NCBI GenBank assembly: GCA_944320485.1
Contig: CALUHQ010000074.1
Coordinates: 1-50,042 of the forward strand
Length of the DNA: 50,042 bases
Reading direction: 5' to 3'
From: Candidatus Methanomethylophilaceae archaeon
GTDB taxonomy: Archaea > Thermoplasmatota > Thermoplasmata > Methanomassiliicoccales > Methanomethylophilaceae
Under the pieces are notes generated by a model. It ran no database searches. It saw only the letters and a list, made by a program, of their open reading frames with translations, and had not been told where the DNA came from. Numbering within the stretch: position 1 is the first letter of the stretch; every line of letters starts with the position of its first letter. This document shows, one piece after another, positions 33,469 to 41,572 of the stretch. A program made the translations under genes and the position numbers.

Positions 33469-33888
33469 TCATGCCTCCCCGAAGTGCTCCTTGAGTATCA
33501 GGCGGGTCCTCGTGCTGAGGATGTTGTCGTAGCGCCTGACCCTTTCTATGATGTCGTTGAGGTGCTGGGACGATTCAACGTCGACGATGGCGATGATATC
33601 CTGGTCACCGGTCACCTCGAACACCTCGGTGACGCCGTCGTAGCCGGCGAGCTCCCTGGCGATGTCCTGGGTGTCGGTGTTGACGTCGATCCTGATCTCC
33701 ACCAGCGCCTTCACGTTGCGCGAGCTTGTCTTGATGGTGAACCCGCGGATGATGCCGTCCTCGGTCATCCTGTGGACTCTGCTGCGGACCGTTCCCTCTG
33801 AGACACCAAGCTGGTTGGCGATCTCGACGAAGGGGCGTCTGGAGTCTTTCTTCATTATCTCGATGATCCTCTTGTCAAGCTCGTCCAT
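33469..33888 (-). CDS. Lrp/AsnC-type regulator of the lysine operon (LysM-like)
   Basis: 139 residues. The winged HTH is MDELDKRIIEIMKKDSRRPF, EIANQLGVSEGTVRSRVHRM; a RAM domain follows (LVEIRIDVNTDTQDIARELA, VFEVTGDQDIIAIVDVE). It is the first gene of the operon running to dapL. By analogy with LysM of other archaea it may sense lysine and control its own operon. The inverted repeat at its TATA box is the obvious operator. Confidence 0.9.
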   Translation of the reverse strand: MDELDKRIIEIMKKDSRRPFVEIANQLGVSEGTVRSRVHRMTEDGIIRGFTIKTSSRNVKALVEIRIDVNTDTQDIARELAGYDGVTEVFEVTGDQDIIAIVDVESSQHLNDIIERVRRYDNILSTRTRLILKEHFGEA

Positions 33889-33935
33889 GCAAAAACCCCC
33901 CGCACTCTCTCGGATACTAAAGCCGAATCTAATAG

Positions 33936-33985
33936 TATTATATAAACTGTGGGAATCCGTCGATATTCAACGGATTCCACAGTTT
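33936..33985 (-). promoter_or_regulatory. TATA box and large inverted-repeat operator of the lysine operon
   Basis: Minus-strand TATA box TTTATATAATA (33936-33946) lies ~50 bp before the regulator ATG. Immediately upstream and overlapping it is an inverted repeat with arms at 33944-33960 and 33970-33985. The arms are 16 bp, identical except for one extra G, around a 9-bp centre; the core is ACTGTGGAATCCGT. The position covers the BRE/TATA region, suited to autoregulation by the Lrp-type protein. Confidence 0.65.
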
Positions 33986-34018
33986 TGACAGGCGAAAAAC
34001 AGGGGATTGGTCCCAGCA

Positions 34019-34037
34019 TTCTGCGGAATCCGCAGAA
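34019..34037. terminator. Palindrome after the MscS gene
   Basis: Perfect palindrome TTCTGCGG-AAT-CCGCAGAA, 4 bp past the mscS stop. It shares the GGAATCCG core with the operator 35-80 bp away, so it could be a second regulator site rather than only a terminator. Confidence 0.45.
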
Positions 34038-34041
34038 AGGG

Positions 34042-35676
34042 TCAGATGTCGGGAGTGTCGTCCCCTTCCCTCTTCCTCCCGTCGCAGACGCTCCTGAGGT
34101 CCACTTCGAGCCTGTTGTACGGGATCTCCACGCCGTTGTCGAGGAAGAGCTTGTAGATGATCTCCCTGATCTGTCCGGCGTAGTGGGCGCTCATGTCGTA
34201 GTCGTCGACGAAGCATGCCAGGCGGTACTCGATCCCGGAGTCCTGGAACGCGGTCAGCCTGGTGTTCGGAGGTATAACGCTCTTATCCTTGACCACATGG
34301 GGATGCATGTTCGCGGCTCTGATCATGAGCTCCTTCGCCAGGGTGAGGTTGGCGTCGTACGCGACGGTGACGTAGATGAATATCCTGGTGTTGGGGCTGC
34401 CCTTCGTGAAGTTGACCATGGTGGCCGACGACACCACGTTGTTGGGCATCGTGATGATCTGGTCCCTGTCCCAGTTCTCGAACTCGGTGTACATCAGCCT
34501 GACCTTGTGGACCTTGTAGGATGTGCCGTTGAGGCTCACGAAGTCGCCCTTCTTGAACGGCCTGGTGGACAGCAGCACTATGCCGCTGAAGAACTGGCTG
34601 ATGATCTCCTGGGCTCCGAACGTTATGCCCAGGGTGATGACACCTGCGCTGACCATTATGCCGGCCAGGTCCACCCCGAAGGCGGCGAGGATGATGGTCG
34701 CCGCCACGACGCATATGACGATCTTACCGATCATCTTGAAGAGCGGGATCAGGGACGCGTCTATGCCGTCCACGTCCAGCCCCTCGTCTATGCCCTTGAT
34801 AAGGTTGGTTATCAGGAACACGTAGATCTGCCATGCCAGCACGGCGCCGATGAGGACGTACAGGACCATGGATATGCGGCCGACGGTGCTCATCACCTCG
34901 GCGTTGGCTCCGACGATGTTCAGGCACTCGTTGATCGCGATGACCAGCATCATCACCGAGATGGTCTTGGTCAGCGTGTTGGTGATGGACTTCTTGTCGC
35001 TGATCGTCTTCTTCTTGAACAGCCTGATGAACATGGGGATGACGATCTCGCACACGGCGATGGTGGCCAGGATCCAGATGACGAGCGTGACCACGGCCGT
35101 GACCAGGACGTTGTTGAACGGTTCCGGCAGGGTGTTGGGGAAGACGCCGAAGAAGCGGTTGTACGCCCCCTCGAAGGTGTACACGGACTTGATGTCCGCC
35201 GACACCGGCACCGTCATCTCGAAGACCTCTCCGGTGTTGATGTCCGTGAAGACGAGTGTGATGGCACCGACGAAGGTCTGTGTGTCCGCGAGGTTGTCGG
35301 CCTTGAACGTCGTCGTTATGATGGCGACGTTGCGGTCCTCCCCATCGCCGGATTCGAACAGCAGCCCGTTGTCGGAGTTGATGATCGAGACGGTAGAGGA
35401 GCTGGACAGGACATCCGTTTTTATGTCCTTCACCACAAGGCTCAGGCGGTCGGCACTGTTGTTGGTCACATAGATCTCCAGGGTCACAGACTCGTTGTTC
35501 TCCATGGAGAGGTCGACCGCGCTGCCTCCTCCCTGGACGACTATCGACAACGGTTCCGTCCCGGAGGCCGCTCCGTCGGAGGTCTGGGCATCGGTCAGGG
35601 ATGGGACCATGACGGCCGCCGACATGGCGATGATCGCTGCGATGATGGCTAGGGCCGTCAGCCTCCGTGTGTCCAT
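34042..35676 (-). CDS. MscS-family mechanosensitive channel with extracytoplasmic N-domain
   Basis: 544 residues. A signal peptide (ALAIIAAIIAMSAAVMVPSL) is followed by ~150 residues outside the membrane with a beta-rich, possibly Ig-like fold (ESVTLEIYVTNNSADRLSLV). Then come about four to five membrane helices (~185-345) and the MscS core: GVITLGITFGAQEIISQFFS, GIVLLSTRPFKKGDFVSLNG and ITMPNNVVSSATMVNFTKGS. It opens under hypo-osmotic tension. The TATA box TTTAAATAC ~22-30 bp upstream suggests a nearly leaderless mRNA. Confidence 0.9.
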   Translation of the reverse strand: MDTRRLTALAIIAAIIAMSAAVMVPSLTDAQTSDGAASGTEPLSIVVQGGGSAVDLSMENNESVTLEIYVTNNSADRLSLVVKDIKTDVLSSSSTVSIINSDNGLLFESGDGEDRNVAIITTTFKADNLADTQTFVGAITLVFTDINTGEVFEMTVPVSADIKSVYTFEGAYNRFFGVFPNTLPEPFNNVLVTAVVTLVIWILATIAVCEIVIPMFIRLFKKKTISDKKSITNTLTKTISVMMLVIAINECLNIVGANAEVMSTVGRISMVLYVLIGAVLAWQIYVFLITNLIKGIDEGLDVDGIDASLIPLFKMIGKIVICVVAATIILAAFGVDLAGIMVSAGVITLGITFGAQEIISQFFSGIVLLSTRPFKKGDFVSLNGTSYKVHKVRLMYTEFENWDRDQIITMPNNVVSSATMVNFTKGSPNTRIFIYVTVAYDANLTLAKELMIRAANMHPHVVKDKSVIPPNTRLTAFQDSGIEYRLACFVDDYDMSAHYAGQIREIIYKLFLDNGVEIPYNRLEVDLRSVCDGRKREGDDTPDI

Positions 35677-35778
35677 GCATTCCGCATTTTCATGATGTAT
35701 TTAAAGGGAACCACGGAAACACAGCGCAGTGTGGATGCATGCATGGGGTGTTATCGATACGGGATCCGACGGAGGGGC

Positions 35779-36606
35779 ATGGATGCGGTGTCATGCTTCC
35801 TGTGGGTGGCGGTCCCGGCCGCGGCGCTGGCATACGCCGCGGTATGCGACGTACGTTCGAGGGAGGTGCCGGACGTCTGCTGGGCCGTCGTGTGCATTGC
35901 AGGCTCGTCCGTGTACTCGGTCTGTTCCTGCGACGGATGGGAGATGGCGGTCCCGTACCTGATGGGGTCGGCCCTGCTCACGGCCTGCATGCTCTCCGAG
36001 CACCTTATGGGGCCATGGGCGCTCGCCGCGTTCGCATCGTCCGCGGTCCTGATGGCCGTCCCGTACCTGACCGGCCGGTCTGGGTACGAGGGGGTGGCGG
36101 TACCGGTCATGTTCTCGGTCCACTACCTCCTCTACAGGACGGGTCTGCTGAGGGGCGGTGCTGATGCGAAGTGCCTGATGTCGATCGCGATAGCGTTCCC
36201 AGTCCAGCCGTCGGCAGGGTGCATCCCGCTGATATGGTCGCAGGCCTCCGTCTTCCCCGGGGTCAGCATCCAGGTGCTGGCGATCGCACTGGCGATGACG
36301 CTTCCATCGGGGCTGATGATGATCATGGGGAATCTGGTCCGCGGGTATCGCGGCCCCGGCATGTGGCAGACGCGCCGCATGACCCTGGAGTCCGCCCGGG
36401 ACGCGTTCGTCTGGCCGGTCGACTGCTCCGGGAAGAGGGCGGTCGTGCTCTACGACAAGAAACGGGCACTGGACGAGGCGGAGTCGTCGGGGGTCGGGGC
36501 CATCCGTGTCACACCGATGATCCCGTTCATCCTGCCGCTGGCGGTGGCGTTCGCGATGGTCGCGGTCCTGGGTGACCCGCTGCAGGCCCTCGCCTCACGA
36601 TGTTGA
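35779..36606 (+). CDS. A24-family prepilin/prearchaellin peptidase
   Basis: 275 residues with six to eight membrane helices. The two catalytic aspartates are D24 (AVCDVRSREVPD) and D129 (RGGADAKCLM, equivalent to the GxGD motif). Such enzymes cut the class III signal peptides of archaellins and pilins at the cytoplasmic membrane face. The Met at 35779 starts just before the first helix; ATG at 35743 is also possible. No archaellum or pilus gene is nearby. The 3' end overlaps the convergent amrS gene by 80 bp. Confidence 0.82.
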   Translation: MDAVSCFLWVAVPAAALAYAAVCDVRSREVPDVCWAVVCIAGSSVYSVCSCDGWEMAVPYLMGSALLTACMLSEHLMGPWALAAFASSAVLMAVPYLTGRSGYEGVAVPVMFSVHYLLYRTGLLRGGADAKCLMSIAIAFPVQPSAGCIPLIWSQASVFPGVSIQVLAIALAMTLPSGLMMIMGNLVRGYRGPGMWQTRRMTLESARDAFVWPVDCSGKRAVVLYDKKRALDEAESSGVGAIRVTPMIPFILPLAVAFAMVAVLGDPLQALASRC

Positions 36607-37600
36607 TGCGGGTGCCGCAACGGGAGCACCTGTCGCCGTCCAGGGCCACGATGTCCACGAGATATCCGAGGCGGGTTACCACCGGGGTTCCGCACCCTGG
36701 GCAGTAGGTGTCGGAGGCACCCTCCACCATCACGTTGCCCACATACACATACTGGAGTCCGCACCCGATCCCGATCTCCCTGCATCTGAGGACCGTCTCC
36801 ACGGGCGTCCACTGGACGTCCGTCATCTCGTTGTCGGGATGGAACCTGGTGAAATGGACCGGGACCTCCGGACCCAGGCAGTCGTGGACCCATTCGCAGA
36901 ACCTGCGGACCTCGTCCTCCGAATCGTTGTACCCCGGTATGACCAGATAGGTCAGCTCCAGGTGGACGCCCTCCCCATGGACGGCCCTGGCCGATCCCAG
37001 GACATCATCCAGATGGGCCCCGCAGACCTTCATGTAGAACTCGTCGGTGAAACCCTTTATGTCCATGTTGACGGCGTCCACGACGCCGCAGATCTCCTTC
37101 AGGGGCCCCTCGTTGATCAGCCCGTTGGTGACCAGGATGATGTTGAGGTCCGGGTCGGCGGCCGCCACGTCCATGATGTACTCGAACCAGATCATCGGCT
37201 CGTTGTAGGTGAAGGCGATGGTGTCCTGTCCCTCCATCCTGCAGAACTCCACGAGCTCCTTGGGCGACTTGTATGTGGTGCGCTTCTTCCCGGAGGACAG
37301 CATCGATATGGCATAGTTCTGGCAGTGGTGGCAGGACATGTTGCATCCGATGCTGCCGACCGAGAAGCATCTGGTGCCGGGCCTGTAGTTGTAGAGCGGC
37401 TTCTTCTCGACCGGGTCCACGCACAGGGACGAGACCTTGCCGTAGGAGTATGCCACGAGCATGTCCTCGTCGGCCCTGCGGGAGCCGCACCTCCCGTAGC
37501 CTCCCACCCTGATCCTGCAGCGGTGGGGGCACAGCCCGCAGACGTACGCATCCCCGTCGCGGACGTAATGGCGCGACTCGACGCGCTCGGTATTCGCCAT
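36527..37600 (-). CDS. amrS: AmmeMemoRadiSam-system radical SAM enzyme AmrS
   Basis: 357-residue radical SAM protein of the COG1180/AmrS group. An N-terminal Cys-rich segment (YVCGLCPHRCRIRVGGYGRC) precedes the radical SAM motif C86-x3-C90-x2-C93 (CNMSCHHC). FTYNEPMIWFEYIMD, VTNGL and NMDIKGF follow. The C-terminal part has a four-Cys site (YCPGCGTPV ... RCSRCGTRIN). The cellular substrate of the AmmeMemoRadiSam system is unknown; its Memo and AMMECR1 partners are not in the window. The tail after ~340 (RRGPAAGHPGPRPSRTPPPA) is low complexity and lies antisense to the A24 gene. Confidence 0.9.
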   Translation of the reverse strand: MANTERVESRHYVRDGDAYVCGLCPHRCRIRVGGYGRCGSRRADEDMLVAYSYGKVSSLCVDPVEKKPLYNYRPGTRCFSVGSIGCNMSCHHCQNYAISMLSSGKKRTTYKSPKELVEFCRMEGQDTIAFTYNEPMIWFEYIMDVAAADPDLNIILVTNGLINEGPLKEICGVVDAVNMDIKGFTDEFYMKVCGAHLDDVLGSARAVHGEGVHLELTYLVIPGYNDSEDEVRRFCEWVHDCLGPEVPVHFTRFHPDNEMTDVQWTPVETVLRCREIGIGCGLQYVYVGNVMVEGASDTYCPGCGTPVVTRLGYLVDIVALDGDRCSRCGTRINIVRRGPAAGHPGPRPSRTPPPAAG

Positions 37601-38519
37601 AGGGGATCACCGTCCTGGATCCGTTCTCGATGAGACAGGGGGCATCGGAGTCGTTGACCATCCCTATGATCGAGAACTCCAGCTCGGCGTCGTACAGTCT
37701 GTCGAGGCGGTCCCTGTCCGCCGTGAACACGAGCTCGTACTCGCCTCCCCATCCGAGCAGCAGGTCCTTGGCGGGCCTTCCGGAGAGCTCGGCCATCTCA
37801 TCCACCCATGGTCCGCGGGGGATGAAGTCCAGCTCCACGTCCATCCCCACGCCGGAGGCCTCGCACAGGGTGTTCAGCGCGGTCCCGAGCCCGTCGGACA
37901 GGTCCATGCAGGATGTGACGGCGCCGCTTCCCGCCATGGCCGATCCCTCGGCGACCCTCGGGATGGGCACGTACAGGGAGTCCTTGGCCTCCTGGGCGTC
38001 CACCCCGCTCTCGATCGCGATGAAGGCCGCCGCCGGGGAGCCCAGGGGTCCCGTCACGGCGACGATGTCCCCGGGGCGGGCGCCTGACCTGAGCATGGGG
38101 GGCCTCCCGTCCATCGTCCCCAGCGCAGTGCCGCAGACGATCCCGGGCCCGGACTTGGTGTCGCCGCCGACTATCCCCGTCCCGCAGTACTCGCAGCACT
38201 GGTCGATACCGCTCATGATGTCGTAGGCCGCCTGGGCCTCGAGGTCCAGGGGCAGCGCGAGGGCGGCGAGGAACCCGGTGGGCCTCGCACCCATGGCCGC
38301 CAGGTCGCTGAAGCTCACCGCCGCGGCGTACCATCCGAACTGCTCGTAGGTCATGCCCGCAGGGAAGTGCCTGTCGAAGGTCACGACATCGGTCGTCACC
38401 ACCGTGCCGTCCCGGAGGACGGCGGCGTCGTCGCCGGGACCCACGGACCCTTCGGTGCCTATGAACCCGCGGAAGTCCCTGATGAGCTGCCTCTCCCCGA
38501 TGTCTCCTAACCTGGCCAT
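37005..38519 (-). CDS. thiL: Thiamine-monophosphate kinase, stop codon missing at natural end
   Basis: The first ~309 residues are ThiL, which phosphorylates thiamine phosphate to thiamine diphosphate. Motifs are GDIGERQLIRDFRG, GPGDDAAV, TDVVTFDRHF, GGDTKSGPG, DLSDGLG and GWGGEYELVFT. The family end would fall near residue 309 (VIPYGEY, ~37593). No stop occurs there: the frame stays open to 37005, about 196 codons, inside amrS in another frame, where the sequence looks like a shadow. amrS starts within this ThiL tail at 37600. The start is ATG 38519: the TATA box GATTAATAGC sits 25-35 bp upstream, giving a leaderless mRNA. Confidence 0.8.
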   Translation of the reverse strand: MARLGDIGERQLIRDFRGFIGTEGSVGPGDDAAVLRDGTVVTTDVVTFDRHFPAGMTYEQFGWYAAAVSFSDLAAMGARPTGFLAALALPLDLEAQAAYDIMSGIDQCCEYCGTGIVGGDTKSGPGIVCGTALGTMDGRPPMLRSGARPGDIVAVTGPLGSPAAAFIAIESGVDAQEAKDSLYVPIPRVAEGSAMAGSGAVTSCMDLSDGLGTALNTLCEASGVGMDVELDFIPRGPWVDEMAELSGRPAKDLLLGWGGEYELVFTADRDRLDRLYDAELEFSIIGMVNDSDAPCLIENGSRTVIPYGEYRARRVAPLRPRRGCVRLRAVPPPLQDQGGRLREVRLPQGRRGHARGILLRQGLVPVRGPGREEAALQLQARHQMLLGRQHRMQHVLPPLPELCHIDAVLREEAHHIQVAQGARGVLQDGGTGHHRLHLQRADDLVRVHHGRGGRRPGPQHHPGHQRADQRGAPEGDLRRRGRRQHGHKGFHRRVLHEGLRGPSG

Positions 38520-38652
38520 CGGATAACCCATCCGGGCCGGTGCTATTAATCTTGTCGAACCGACGGCATCGAAGTATCGGGACACCGTACAATATAGAGA
38601 CGGGGCGGAGTAAGTCGGGAACGGTTATAACGTGCATCCCGATTGTTTCGTC

Positions 38653-39261
38653 ATGGACAGGACAATCATCGTAACCGGAGAGGGACACTCGTCGGCGGCG
38701 CCCGATGCGGTCGTCATCAGCGGGGAGTTCACGGGAACGTACAAGGAGTATGCCGATGCGGTCAACGCGTCAGCATCGGCGCTGACCTCCCTCAGGAAGG
38801 CCATAGGGGACGCGGGATTCGACATGGACGACCTCAGGACCACGCGTCTGTCCGTGGACCCCGTGTACAGGAGCGAGAACGGGGTCCAGAGGTTCCACGG
38901 ATACCAGTTCGTCCACGGCATAACCATAACCGAGGATGCGGACCGCGACGGTCTGGGCAGGCTTCTGGAGGCGATGGTCTCGTGCGATGGCGCCCCGGAG
39001 TTCAGGGTGTCGTACACCGTCCGCGACCCCACCGAGGCACAGTCGGCGGCAAGGGCCGCGGCCGTGAAGGACGCCAAGCACAAGGCCAAGGAGCTCGCGA
39101 CGGCGGCAGGTGTCCGCCTCGGCGACCTGGTCTCCATTTCATACCGTACGGAGAGCAGGACGGGCCGTCCCATGGCAAGGATGGCGATGATGATGGTGGA
39201 CGCGGTCCCGGAGGACGAGACGTTCAGCGACACCGTCACCATGGAGTGGGAGATCCTCTGA
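38653..39261 (+). CDS. SIMPL-domain (DUF541) protein
   Basis: 202 residues of the SIMPL/DUF541 family: IIVTGEGHSSAAPDAVVISG, the long DAVNASASALTSLRKAI helix, GYQFVHGITIT, and AVKDAKHKAKELATAAGVRL followed by GDLVSISYRTES. Usually exported proteins of unknown role in bacteria; here no signal peptide is visible, so it is probably cytoplasmic. The ATG at 38653 lies ~28 bp after a GGTTATAACG box; three-codon-upstream starts are less likely. Confidence 0.85.
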   Translation: MDRTIIVTGEGHSSAAPDAVVISGEFTGTYKEYADAVNASASALTSLRKAIGDAGFDMDDLRTTRLSVDPVYRSENGVQRFHGYQFVHGITITEDADRDGLGRLLEAMVSCDGAPEFRVSYTVRDPTEAQSAARAAAVKDAKHKAKELATAAGVRLGDLVSISYRTESRTGRPMARMAMMMVDAVPEDETFSDTVTMEWEIL

Positions 39262-39308
39262 AGGACTCCCCCTCACATCTATAAACATCACACGGCATCC
39301 CGGGTGGC

Positions 39309-40607
39309 ATGTACTGCCCCAAATGCGGTAGCATGCTCGACCCGGGTGCCAATTTCTGCGTGGTCTGCGGTGCACCGGTGGAGTCCGTCTCCGGAAGGGA
39401 CGGGTTCCTGGACCAGTACACGTACGACCAGAGCGCATACGATCGGGGATCCGACCGGAGGCACGTCCCCAACCGCCGCAGGAGGCGGAGCGTCGGGACC
39501 TACGTCCTGCTGGCCGTGATCCTCGTCGTCCTGATCGTCCCGGTGGCCGACATCCTCATCAGGGATGCCCCGGAGGAACCAGAGCGCTCGTACTCCGTCG
39601 GGGACCTGACGGTCAGGGGCGGGCTCTACAACGACCTGGTGGTGGCCGAGTCCTCCGGGGACTCCGCCACCCTGACGTACCAGGGGGACGGGCAGGTCGT
39701 GTGGCACGTCAAGGATCTTTGCGGGACGGCGTTCGTGCAGTCCGGTGACGTGTACGTTCCCAGGAGCTACGAGAGCACCGACGGGAACGTCCTGACGATA
39801 TCCACCCCGGGCAAGTACCAGGTCCTCCTGTACGATGACGGGGCGCAGATCTGCTCCGGGACAGCGGTGCTCGACGGGGACATCACGGACACCTACACGT
39901 GGAGCCGTCTGAACGGGGGCAGCCACTCCTACGAGGTCAGGTTCACCTACAGGTTCTCCGATTTCCTGGTCTACGACGAGGATGACGAGTACAGGCGGGA
40001 CAGCTACAGCCTCCCGATGTCCAGGTTCGTCGTGGTCGACGACACCCTCCTGAGGCTATCCGACGCCCTCGCAGACGAGTACAGGCAGGTGCACGGTTCC
40101 GGGGCCAGCGTCACAGGGCAGGACTATGCTGACTACCTGCTGTCGTTCGTGCAGTGCGTGTTCGCGTACCCAACCCAGATCTCGCCTGGACCGGACGGGT
40201 ACTACCACCTGGACACCGAAGGCGGTTACGGGGACATGTTCCTGGAGGGGGCCGAGGAGTACTGGGCGTTCCCAATGGAGACGCTCTACCACAGGATGGG
40301 GGACTGCGAGGACACGTCGTTCCTGCTGAGCGCGCTCTACTCCGCGGCAGGCTACAGGAGCGTGCTCATGACGCCGCCCGGCCATATGATGGTGGGCGTG
40401 GTCCTGGACTCGTTCCAGCCGGACACGCTCTACTCCGTGTACTACGCGTACGGTGAGAAGACGCTCACATCCACCGGCGAGAGGGTGTTCCTCTGCGAGA
40501 CCACTTACGACTCCGCCGTACCGGTCGGGTACTACGACCCGTCGATGGTCGGCCAGGTTGCCACGGTCACCGAGGTGACCGTCGTCGACCCCCATGTCCG
40601 TGCCTGA
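39309..40607 (+). CDS. Zinc-ribbon, transmembrane, transglutaminase-like protein
   Basis: 432 residues. Residues 1-22 are a zinc ribbon (YCPKCG ... FCVVCG). A basic RRRRR stop follows, then one membrane helix (65-85) and a large extracytoplasmic part. Near the C-terminus is a transglutaminase-like core: RMGDCEDTSFLLSALYSAAG with Cys333 and GHMMVGV with His359. This order puts the zinc ribbon inside the cell and the thiol-enzyme domain outside. The domain could cleave or crosslink surface proteins or be inactive; the substrate is unknown. TATA box TCTATAAAC about 30 bp upstream. Confidence 0.8.
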   Translation: MYCPKCGSMLDPGANFCVVCGAPVESVSGRDGFLDQYTYDQSAYDRGSDRRHVPNRRRRRSVGTYVLLAVILVVLIVPVADILIRDAPEEPERSYSVGDLTVRGGLYNDLVVAESSGDSATLTYQGDGQVVWHVKDLCGTAFVQSGDVYVPRSYESTDGNVLTISTPGKYQVLLYDDGAQICSGTAVLDGDITDTYTWSRLNGGSHSYEVRFTYRFSDFLVYDEDDEYRRDSYSLPMSRFVVVDDTLLRLSDALADEYRQVHGSGASVTGQDYADYLLSFVQCVFAYPTQISPGPDGYYHLDTEGGYGDMFLEGAEEYWAFPMETLYHRMGDCEDTSFLLSALYSAAGYRSVLMTPPGHMMVGVVLDSFQPDTLYSVYYAYGEKTLTSTGERVFLCETTYDSAVPVGYYDPSMVGQVATVTEVTVVDPHVRA

Positions 40608-40651
40608 TCCCGGATGTCGGATTCTCCACCGGAAACGGTGGGGGGTATGCA

Positions 40652-41485
40652 TCACGGCGATGAATCGGGGATCCACTCGCCCTCGAAGGTCTTGGCGTCG
40701 GAGAGCTTGAGCTCCCTCCCGACGTCCAGGACCATCAGGTCGTGGGCCGCGATCGTCCTGATGCCCGTCGCCCTCTCCACGGACTCGGCCTCCTTGTCCG
40801 GGCCGCGTCTGATTATGACCACTCCGAGGTGGATGAATATCACCAGCTCCGGACGCACCCTCTCGACGAAGGTCAGGGCGTCGTCGGTGCATAGGTGGTA
40901 CTTGATGCGGTTCCCTGTGGGCGTCGTGACAGGGAGCAGCAGGACCCTGGAGCCGATGTACTGGTCCGCTATCTCGTCGCTGTACGCCGTGTCGCTCACG
41001 TACGACACGATCCCGTCCGCGGTATGGAAGCGGAAGCCGACGTTCGTGGGGTCGCTGTGGTCGGCCCTGCAGATGTCCACCCTCATGCCGTCCACGTCCA
41101 GGACATCCCCCGGCTCGAATACTGACACAGACGACACGATCCCCTGATGGTAGTCGGAGATGCACGGCCCCAGTCTTCCGTTTCCGCGGAGGACCGTCTG
41201 GGACCCGTACAGGCTGCCGCGCCTGGTCCATCCGCCACGCGTCATGCCCTCTATGACGGACTCGGCGTCGGAGTAGTGGTCGGGGTGGCAGTGCGACACG
41301 ATAACGGAGTCGGTCCGTGTCAGGTCGTACCTGATCCTGTGCATCTGGGTCAGCGCCCCGGGCCCCGGGTCGACGTGGAGGAACCTGCCGTCGTGCTCGA
41401 TGAGCATGCCCCCTGTCGAGCGGACCTGGTACATGGTGGTGTGCCTGCCGCCCCCCGTTCCCAGAAACGTGATACGGAACCCCAT
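40652..41485 (-). CDS. MBL-fold metallohydrolase
   Basis: 277-residue metallo-beta-lactamase-fold hydrolase. It starts with ITFLGTGGGRHTTMYQ; the metal site motif is SHCHPDHYSD, with further ligands DHSD, SDTAYSD and IHLG. It resembles the RNase Z/UlaG/PhnP side of the family, but the substrate cannot be told. The ATG at 41485 is chosen because a TATA-like GGATATACAG lies 25-30 bp upstream. The frame is open for kilobases further upstream, but that is antisense to other genes. Confidence 0.85.
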   Translation of the reverse strand: MGFRITFLGTGGGRHTTMYQVRSTGGMLIEHDGRFLHVDPGPGALTQMHRIRYDLTRTDSVIVSHCHPDHYSDAESVIEGMTRGGWTRRGSLYGSQTVLRGNGRLGPCISDYHQGIVSSVSVFEPGDVLDVDGMRVDICRADHSDPTNVGFRFHTADGIVSYVSDTAYSDEIADQYIGSRVLLLPVTTPTGNRIKYHLCTDDALTFVERVRPELVIFIHLGVVIIRRGPDKEAESVERATGIRTIAAHDLMVLDVGRELKLSDAKTFEGEWIPDSSP

Positions 41486-41572
41486 GTCAACGTGAACGAC
41501 GACGCTGTATATCCGCCTTTCATGGGGCGACCCGGGGAAACGGTTATCTCGGTCGTCTCGGATGATGCATCC

